Below, piece after piece: positions 56,701 to 64,000 of a stretch of 64,000 nucleotides of DNA. How positions within the stretch are numbered: the stretch's first letter is position 1; every line of letters starts with the position of its first letter. A program made the translations under genes and the position numbers. Source of the stretch: Polytrichum commune (Eukaryota; Streptophyta; Polytrichopsida; Polytrichales; Polytrichaceae); assembly GCA_950295325.1 (NCBI GenBank), contig OX485804.1:25918001-25982000 (forward strand), in the 5' to 3' direction. The notes beneath the pieces are model-generated. The model was not told the origin of the DNA and searched no databases. It worked only from the letters and a program-made list of their open reading frames with translations.

Positions 56701-57683
56701 GTGGCCCTATTGTGAAGCCTTCCAACTCTACAAGCACTTGTTGTTGTTGGATCATACTCGAAATTTTCCTCACCCGCCTAGCAATTGCAAATTACCTGAG
56801 AGAGTGTCAATATTACAAGTTTCAGGATCGGTACACTAATTATCCCAATTAGTGCGGGTTACGATTTTGAGTTACAAAGTGCTATATCCATTTAATGACA
56901 CTATGATATTTCACCAAGCAAAGTTGTTTACGTTTTATAATGTTTGACAACTTATTGATCGTTTGTTAGTGAAAAGTAAACTCCTAAGTAAGATGTTATG
57001 GCACTACATATCTCCGAATAGTAACACACATTGATTGGGATAATCAATGTAGTTTGGTCCCATGTTGTCCTAGCCTGTTGGGCCCATGCATATGTGTTAG
57101 TGTCCCATATCATCGAACCGTAAACAAACACTTTCAGCTTTGCACCCACTTCTCGTAGGATATGAAACATGCAATTAATTAAAAGCAACAAGGTTCGCAC
57201 ATCCAAATCGCGGCCACAACCATTTTCCTCGTAATTTATAACATTCATATATATATATATATATTTCATTCATTATAATCATCCTAAAACTTTTGAACAA
57301 TGACTTGGTCAACATATTTGGAACAAATTGCTCAGTCTCTTTTAGACACGTGCTCTTTTGGTGTCTCTTCTTTAAATCTAGACCTCACCATACACCACTC
57401 AAATACAGATGTCCGTCGAAGACAAGAAACCGAATTAGGCCTTGCCAAGTTCAAAGGGTAACTACTAAACTTAAATTGGTTATTATAATCCAATAAGCCA
57501 CACACTGTCATCATAACATTATTCAACCATAGTAAACCGTTCCAATTAAAATTAATCAACAAGAGTCAGGGCTACTAGTACATCAAGTTGATTCTACTTA
57601 GACAAAGCCTCCTGGAGGCATAATCCTCGCACCTTATATGACACATTCCTCGCTCCACCCAACTTGGTCACTCAACTCAATAA
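53763..57683. other. Intergenic DNA
   Basis: No gene recognised. Contains poly-G (56,163-56,177), an AT dinucleotide run (57,247-57,265) and a copy of repeat V (57,360-57,414). Confidence 0.45.
56163..56177. repeat. Poly-G tract
   Basis: Fifteen consecutive G, preceded by poly-T and followed by TGGGGG. Simple repeat; sequencing length errors are likely here. Confidence 0.9.
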
Positions 57684-58185
57684 TGCCCCCTCCCCACTTG
57701 ACTTTAGCTAAGCCTAAAAGTTGGTTCTAAAAACATGGCTTTCACACCATCGAGCCTAGTTGGCAAATGATGTGGCATGGTTTAAAAGTGGAGGTTTTAA
57801 GCCTCAAGCACCGACCCTCCCATCGGTACCTAGACATGAGGCAAGAGTGTAGGACCTTTAAAAGTGTTGCCTCCCGCCCTTGTGATTGGTTGCTTTTAGT
57901 CTTAGCTATGAGGGCACGAGGAGCTCCACTAACAAAACCGATGGTAAGATAGATGAGTAGTAAGGCATTTGGGGATGGGACAAAAACTACCCAACATTCA
58001 TTGCTTGGTAGATAAAACAATGAACATGTGGAAAAGCTACTTAACTAAAACCTACTCGAAAATCTCTGGAGCAAACTCTTGTAGGTACATTGGGATAGCC
58101 AGATGCCTCCGCTATAATCGAGGGAGCTTTACCTGGGTTTTAAGAAAACTTTGGTTATTTGATAAAGTCAAGTGGGAAGAGAACA
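57684..58185. mobile_element. PIF/Harbinger-like MITE family E, copy 2 (uninterrupted)
   Basis: Left end TGCCCCCTCCCCACTTGACT; the right end is decayed (AGTCAAGTGGGAAGAGAACA). TAA lies on both sides (57,681-57,683 and 58,186-58,188). 502 bp, closely similar to 49,224-50,141 without the nested element. It lacks the nested MITE and preserves the empty site at 58,112-58,114. Confidence 0.88.
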
Positions 58186-58226
58186 TAATTGTGATAAACC
58201 ACACCTTACATATAAACTGATCTTAA

Positions 58227-58227
<1 letters not shown>

Positions 58228-58274
<47 letters not shown>

Positions 58275-58275
58275 C
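58228..58275. repeat. (AAC)n microsatellite
   Basis: Sixteen uninterrupted AAC units directly right of MITE E copy 2. Open frames across it (poly-Thr, poly-Cys) are artefacts. Confidence 0.95.
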
Positions 58276-59257
58276 TTCTTCTCAAAAGGCTTGCCATATA
58301 CCTGCCACTCCAATACATGTGTTCACACACGGAAGGCCCACACACCTTCAATACATAATCCAAGCTGCAGGGTGCCCAGTCAACATTGTTAAAAGGCAAC
58401 GTGGTGGCAAAGATATTATGCATTTGCATCATGAGCAGAGCTTCCCTTTACATGCTAGTCAACCCTGGGGTTCATACAAAGAGGTGGCGGTGTGCAGCAA
58501 GAAATGATAAAGGTAGGTGGGTCTTAAATGGTTACTTTTCCCAACTAGCCCGCTTCTCCTTTCAAGTGCTCAAAGTAATGCGACACCCGTCCATTGAACT
58601 CGGAAGAGTTTTAATTAAGTGGATAACTAACGTCAACGGCAGGTGGCATAACATCACCACAGGTAGATCACTTAGTGCATTTTAAAAACGACGTGCGGCA
58701 TAATATAGAGAGGATTAAAATCATTTGAAATAAAAATTATAAAGGAATTCCAAATAATGAAGGGGCCATTAAATGTAGACAATCCCATTATAAGTAAGTT
58801 AGATGGACATAAAACGTGGGCCATTATTTTTTTGTAAAATTAATATAGGGGCTGAAGATAAGGATCCTAGAAAGTATGTTTAGTATGATATGTAAATAGG
58901 TTTAGGACTCACGGGGATGGATGATAATTGGGATTTCCGTCTGTCCAAAAATGGATTAAAAGGAATATAGAGTATAAAAAATTGCAGTGACTTGGACAAT
59001 ATAAGTAATGGAAGGGTGCAAACAAATGGGCCATTTTTGAAATTTAAGTAATTATAGGGAGGCTTTAATTCAACCCTTGAAGGTAAATAGCCCCAAAACA
59101 AAAAAACCCTAGCCGCACGTGGTGCACAAAAATGCCTTAGAGTGATCTACCCGTGAACATCACTCATGTCTAGCCGCTTGCTCCCTTTGCTATATGGAAG
59201 GAAGGGCCTAGCTAGGCTCATTGAATCCGTGCGGCAATATCATGTCGGAGTCACTTA
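58276..59257. other. Intergenic DNA
   Basis: No gene recognised. The segment 58,700-59,100 has GGTAAATAGCC and TTTTTTGTAAAAT words reminiscent of MITE B but no terminal repeats. Confidence 0.4.
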
Positions 59258-59381
59258 GGGTTAGTTTTCATGTAGGCCATTATGTTCACCAAATTCTAGT
59301 GGAAATCATAGATTTCATATGGTGGCATCTACATTTTCACTAGAATCTGGTGGGTGAAGTCGCTCGCATGGAAACTAACCC
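59258..59381. mobile_element. Small foldback MITE with TTA duplication
   Basis: 124 bp; GGGTTAGTTTTCATG at the left pairs with CATGGAAACTAACCC at the right, and a second inner pair CACCAAATTCTAGTG / CACTAGAATCTGGTG extends the stem. TTA on both sides (59,255-59,257 and 59,382-59,384) suggests PIF/Harbinger-type mobilisation. Confidence 0.82.
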
Positions 59382-59693
59382 TTATCTGGCACATGATGAA
59401 TTCGGGTACTGGTAGCTGACAGCAGCTGGCAGGTGCTAGGCGGTCATCTCGGATTGGTTGGTGGTTGAGTTAAATAATAAAGATCAAGCAAGTTCGCCCT
59501 TGTCACCAGACCCCATGTCCACCCCACCTAGCGGGTTGTCTTTGTAAGGTGGACAAAGATATGGTTGAGTATTGTTCATTTTGCAAGGGTGGCCGAACAT
59601 AAGTGGAACATGATTCTCCTAAAATTCCCAACGCTATGGTGTTGAGTACCGTTATAAGGCTTGCTCTTACAAGGCTAAACTTACAGGCCCGTT

Positions 59694-60071
59694 CACATGG
59701 GGTCCCAAGTCCCAAGTCCCACTCATGAAGGCAAAGTCCCACCTTTTGAGCCTGAACAAACCATTGAAATATGGTTAATTAGCATTGAAGTGGGTTCTTG
59801 ATTATTCTATGCAAAATATTCACAGGCTTTGTGTTGAGAGTTGGGTAGTTTAGCTTTTCGCTCGACCCAACTCTCAACACAAGTCCCTCCTCTCCCCTCC
59901 AAAAAGTGTCACCGTGTAAGCATCCATATCATAAATCCATGTCATACTTGGGACTAAGGACTTGAGAGCCCGTGTGAAGTGGTGAGTCCCACCTTCCATG
60001 CTCTCAACAACTAAGATTGCACCAATTGACCTCAAGTGACTTGGGACTTAGGACCCTATGTGAACCGGCCC
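59694..60071. mobile_element. MITE family C, copy 2
   Basis: About 378 bp. Left CAGGCCCGTTCACATGGGGT, right (minus strand) GGGCCGGTTCACATAGGGTC. The same internal hairpin (GTTGAGAGTTGGGT..ACCCAACTCTCAAC, about 59,832-59,880) and the ACTTGGGACTTAGGAC tail as copy 1 at 39,061-39,449. Termini are better preserved here. No clear target duplication. Confidence 0.8.
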
Positions 60072-61092
60072 TAAGTGGCACTCAAAAAGCAAGGGGCTGA
60101 GCCTAGTAGTTACAATGTTTTTACCTAATTAGGGTGGGCCACAATAATTCTTGATTACCCACACTATTTTTTAATATTATAATTTGAAATGGCCCACCTT
60201 AATTTCCAATGTGAAAATTTAGTGTGGGTTTTTGGTGTGCATATTTGGATGAAAGTTCAAGGCAAGGTAAGTGCTTTTGAATCACTAATGTTAACCAAGG
60301 CAAGTGCTATACATTAAGTATGGGCCACACTAAATTTCAACCCACGTGGATTTCCCACCCACACTAATTAGACAAAACAGTGTAGCTAGGCAGAAATAGG
60401 GAGATGCTTGCTTGACCGCCGCCTGCATGCTTCTTCCTGTGTTTCCGAAGGCAAGGGCCCAAGGGACACTCAACGAAGAAGAAGCTGAAGAATTTTGGAT
60501 TTTGATTTTGTTTTTAGGAAAAACAGGAACTTGCAGCGATTGCGGGAGGGGAGCTTCCTGCCTTCGCCGGGAATTGTCCAAGCCTCGGCCCTCACCCCAA
60601 CGACGTTGCGGGCCACAAGCAACCTTTTCTGGAGCTCATTACTTTCCAAGTTATTGGGCTTTGACTGAGACGAATAAGTTGGGGGGTTGGTAGGCAGGGT
60701 CGCAGGGAGCAGGATTTTGCAGACTGCGGGATTTGTTGTTCAACAGGTTTGATATCATTCACAGGAAAACCAGGGAGGTGTGTCCGTTTGATATGTTTCG
60801 TTGTGTGGCGTGATTCGATGGTGGCAGGCAAGACGGGCCATTTAATTACATCGAATGGGCTTCGACTTCGGATCACAGCCACAGTGTTGTTCTAGCGGTG
60901 CAGAGAATCTTTGTGGGTTTAAAGCGTTTGATAGATCCACTTGAATTTTCTTGGCGGGAGAAGCTTAACTGGCGAATTCAGTGAGGAAACAGGTGCAGGA
61001 GTGAAGATCACCGAGGTTCGGGGGCCTTGAAGGAGATGCGGATGAAATTGGAGGTGGAAGTAGCCGCACATTGATTTATCTGAGAGAGAGAA

Positions 61093-61123
<31 letters not shown>

Positions 61124-61409
61124 GGTGGAAAAATCAGTGAGTTAGTAGGAGAAAAATCACGAATAGCAGGTCATGCAGTGAACTGATTTTGTAGGTTCGT
61201 ACAGACTGAGATATCTGAACTTTATGACCTGGAATCTATCTATGCGGACTTTCACACTCTCCTCGAGGACAAGTTTTTATGCGATATACGAGCTTGCATT
61301 TGTGAAGAGCGACTGGATTGGCATTTCGGTGCTCAGGTTTTCAAACGGAGACCCGTGGGGGTGGTGTTAGAAAGTTACGTGGATTCATGGTATATTTGTG
61401 GTGGGGAGG
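60072..61409 (+). other. Upstream region and probable leader of the LRR gene
   Basis: From about 60,400 the sequence is GC-richer and non-repetitive, consistent with promoter plus a long 5' UTR. It holds a T(10)A(21) palindrome at about 61,088-61,120 and a possible short upstream frame starting ATGCGGATGAAATTG at about 61,035. The transcription start and any leader intron cannot be placed. Confidence 0.4.
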
Positions 61410-63330
61410 ATGAGGACGCCCAAAGTGGCAGCAGCACTCTTGCTGCTCTTGCTAATGGTTATGGTGTTGACTACTTCACCAGCTACGGCGGTCTCAGATT
61501 CGGTTGAGAGTAAGTAATCTTACAAACTTACTTGCACACCACCATCACCATTCCCAGAAAATTCACTCTGGAATTAGAACAACATGAGCAGAGGGTGTCA
61601 GAGTGTCGTAAATTCTAAGATGCAAGACGAAAAGTGCCGCTAAGTTTCTCACTTGAGCGTTCTTCGATTTTGTGCCCGATTTAGGTTTCTATGTTTTACC
61701 TTCAATTTCTTCAAAAACGAACTTCCCTTGAGCAAGTAGGTTATTGTCAAGGGTGATTGTCGAACCATCTCTCTCTCTCTCTCTCTGGGCGTAAAAAGTT
61801 GAATTTTCTCGCTTCGAAACAGGCGCTTCAATCGACATTTACAGAACTTTCTCTTTGATTAATCTCCCACTTGACGTCAACTCCACGGCTGCGGCTAGTC
61901 ATGGATTACCAATCAAGAGACCAAAGATTTCATAAAAGAGGACTTTTGCAGGCTACTAGAACTTAGTATTCCTGATGATGATATTCATCAAGTAGATTTC
62001 AGGATGCTCATGAGTCTGAAGCGAGAGATAGAATCAAGTTAACCGCAGAGAGGGACATGAATTAGGAAAGTCAAGCCGAGATCATAATTCACTAATTTAC
62101 TAGCTCTGATCTATATCTCTCTTTCTAATGTCACCGTTTTTGAAAATGGTATGCTCATATTGCTTGTTGAGTCGCTCTTGGAAACCATTATTTTTGTTTG
62201 CAGCGGCGGCGCTTCTGGCCTTCAAGAATGCACAGAAAGACCCCGACAAAAAGCTGAGCAACTGGCAAGGCAGCGACCCATGCGGTGTACCATGGCAGGG
62301 GATTTACTGCGAAACAAATGCTACCACTAATGTGTCACATGTCATCGAGATGTAAGCCCTTTCATTAATCAGTCAACACCCTAATTCAATTTTCAGGTTA
62401 GATGATAAAATCTGCAAACTCGAGCAAGAAGTTACAATCTAGTAATTACTAGAGGACGTAGCTTGCCAAGGAGTGGCAGCTATGAACTCCTCCGAAATTA
62501 TTTGCCAGACAGGTCCAACAATCTTTGAAGTATGTGGGTGTTATTAGGTTCATTTTTCATATTGAACTCCAACTTGTTCTGGTTAGATGTACACGATGCA
62601 ACTTGTGTTGACACTAAGTGAATCTACAATGAAGCATCAGTAAAATCTGGGGATCCCCTGATTTGGTTATGGTTATCGGAAGTGCGTGTTTGTTGATTCC
62701 TTAACTGAATACATAGGTCCTCCCAATTGTGATCACTAAGTGGGTGTGGAGAAGTTAATAAAAATTTGAAGTCGTAGTCCAATCTATTTTAGATATGTGT
62801 CTTTATGGTGTTCGTTCTTTGATCCTCACCTAACCACGCACCCACCAAATTTAGGTGTCCGATTAAGATAAGCAACTGCGTAACAGCCGCATACCTTACC
62901 GCTGTCGTACATTTGAAGCTCCCAAGTGTATGTCTTTTGTATATGTACCGTAGTCATCAATCTAGATTCATGAGATTTCTGGAGTTAACAGAAAAGTTGG
63001 AATCTGATCTCCTGCTGCAGCCGGGCTATGAATTATAACTTGCAAGGGCAGCTGGTTCCCGAACTTGGAAATATGTCACAGCTCCAGCGTTTGTAAGTAT
63101 GCCCTAGCTTCTATTTCCATACCCCTTTGCTAATCTGCAACAGGTCATTCAGTTATTGTGTTAAATTGCTCTGATGATGCATTTTTGTTAGAAAATTTTG
63201 CTCGTGAAAGAGTTGAATCACTGTCTGTTGTCATCTGACTACGGTGGATGTGTGACAGGGATGTCATAAATAATGGCATGACAGGGACGATACCCCCCGA
63301 GGTCGGCAAACTCACAAACCTTCAACTCTT
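61410..63330 (+). CDS. LRR receptor-like protein, N-terminal part (gene continues beyond the window)
   Basis: Visible exons are 61,410-61,509, 62,204-62,351, 63,021-63,092 and 63,259-63,330, giving 130 complete codons. Residues 1-27 form a signal peptide (MRTPKVAAALLLLLLMVMVL then TTSPATA), so the product enters the secretory route. Residues 33-80 are an LRRNT_2 cap (AALLAFKNAQKDPDKKLSNW, DPCGVPWQGIYC), whose two Cys pair in this family. Next come two LRRs, LQGQLVPELGNMSQLQRL and MTGTIPPEVGKLTNLQLL, each on its own 72-nt exon with phase-2 borders. The order DPC-x-x-x-W-x-G-x-x-C, VSHVIEIRAM, then LRRs ending in PELG/PEVG fits plant LRR receptor kinases, most like subfamily VIII-1; the transmembrane and kinase parts would lie past the right edge. 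Start chosen for the signal peptide; the in-intron ATG at 62,128 lacks one. No damage seen. An LRR-only protein remains possible. Confidence 0.86.
62807..62860 (+). repeat. Dispersed repeat family V inside intron 2 of the LRR gene
   Basis: GGTGTTCGTTCTTTGATCCT, CACCTAACCACGCACCCACC and AAATTTAGGTGTCCG match 33,217-33,270 (intron 1 of Sec14-like gene 2) and 57,360-57,414. Confidence 0.65.
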
Positions 63331-64000
63331 GTAAGCTTCCAATCGACCGCATTTTCATCATATCGTGGCTCTAAAAATCCGGGATCAAATTTCAGGACCT
63401 ATGTTGGTGACCTAATGGTTCAAATTATGAAATTTAGGGGCTCACCAGTCTCAGTGTACTAAAGCTCTAAAGCATGTTCACCTCCCAACCTCGAGTTATG
63501 TTTGAGAGATGAGCAAATTCCTTAGAATATGGTGGAGAGAATATCCCCCTTGCTCCTCTCATAGTCTTTAGCAGCTTCCCCCCATGCTTCCTTAACATTA
63601 CTGACATGATGAGCTCTGTTTAGTTCTGTTTAGTGACATGATGAGCTCTAGTTCAAAATAGTTTCAAATAAAGGGTTTAGTCCTTTTCACACTTGCTTGA
63701 GGACACATCATTTTAAATAACTGCAGACTAAGTTATGGGTAAAAAAACCCGTGCCACTAGCTTTTAGTGGGTGCCCAACATACTACAACCGATGACAAGG
63801 CAAAACATCTCCGTTATAAGATGCAGTTTTCATCGTTTTAGATCTCGTAGACGTCTCGTGTCTTCATTAGACACGAGCACGGAAATTATAAATCATAGCA
63901 AACAATCCAAACCACATGTTGAACGTTACATTTGGTATTGTACACATGTTGTCTTGCTACGGATTGTCGCATGATTCCTCGTATGTTATGTAGCGGGCAG
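63331..64000 (+). other. Intron of the LRR gene running to the window edge
   Basis: Starts with donor GTAAGC at 63,331. No further 72-nt LRR exon was recognised before the end, so this intron is at least 670 bp. Contains a short direct repeat of GACATGATGAGCTCT near 63,603-63,650. Confidence 0.55.

Noticed and set aside
58223-58432. Minus-strand frame with a long Cys run, and plus-strand poly-Thr frame
   Set aside because: Direct translation of the (AAC)n microsatellite.
62128-62355. 75-codon frame as an alternative start of the LRR gene
   Set aside because: Its first part reads through an intron; the exon at 61,410-61,509 gives a proper signal peptide and joins in frame at 62,204.
1-64000. 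CRISPR arrays, operons, riboswitches, rRNA genes, organellar DNA inserts
   Set aside because: No regularly spaced repeats, no rRNA or organelle gene sequence recognised; the gene structure is eukaryotic.

Overview
The window looks like nuclear DNA of a land plant. Three things point there: spliced genes with GT/AG introns, a plant-type single-domain Sec14 protein in two tandem copies, and the 5' end of a plant LRR receptor-like gene whose LRRs sit on separate 72-nt exons. The species cannot be named from sequence alone. Only about 5 kb belongs to recognisable genes. The remainder is AT-rich, low-density DNA full of short, mostly non-autonomous transposons, which fits a medium or large plant genome; a non-seed plant is possible but not proven.

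Layout. 1-8.0 kb: no intact gene; one decayed Ty3/gypsy reverse transcriptase-RNase H relic at 4.5-5.35 kb. 8-23 kb: accessory DNA with three copies of an unnamed repeat (family R), a 305-bp MITE with perfect 8-bp target duplications, a strand-asymmetric low-complexity block with a skew switch at a poly-C tract, a possible gag relic, and one copy of a 580-bp dispersed repeat. 23.6-26.0 kb: Sec14-like gene 1 (302 aa, three coding exons). 27.6-28.75 kb: a complete-ended hAT element (1145 bp, perfect 8-bp target duplication) keeping only the C-terminal dimerisation part of its transposase. 31.5-35.1 kb: Sec14-like gene 2 (300 aa, same exon structure) with a G-box/ABRE-bearing, GC-rich upstream region and a tandem repeat in its leader. 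36-60 kb: transposon-rich spacer holding a SINE, a pogo/Tigger-like element, two more hAT MITEs (one with another MITE inside it), a PIF/Harbinger-like MITE with a second one nested in it and an empty-site paralogue 8 kb away, foldback elements and a ~210-bp repeat (family U). 61.4-64 kb: start of an LRR receptor-like gene (signal peptide, LRRNT_2 cap, first LRRs) that runs off the right edge.

Function. The two Sec14 copies are predicted phosphatidylinositol/phosphatidylcholine transfer proteins. The residues that contact both lipids in yeast Sec14 are present, so both copies look functional. The LRR gene most resembles the LRR-VIII-1 receptor kinase group, but no kinase domain is in view. 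No CRISPR, operon, rRNA or intact tRNA gene is present. The most informative part of the window is its stratigraphy of nested, precisely bounded MITEs; no wholly new multi-gene system was found.
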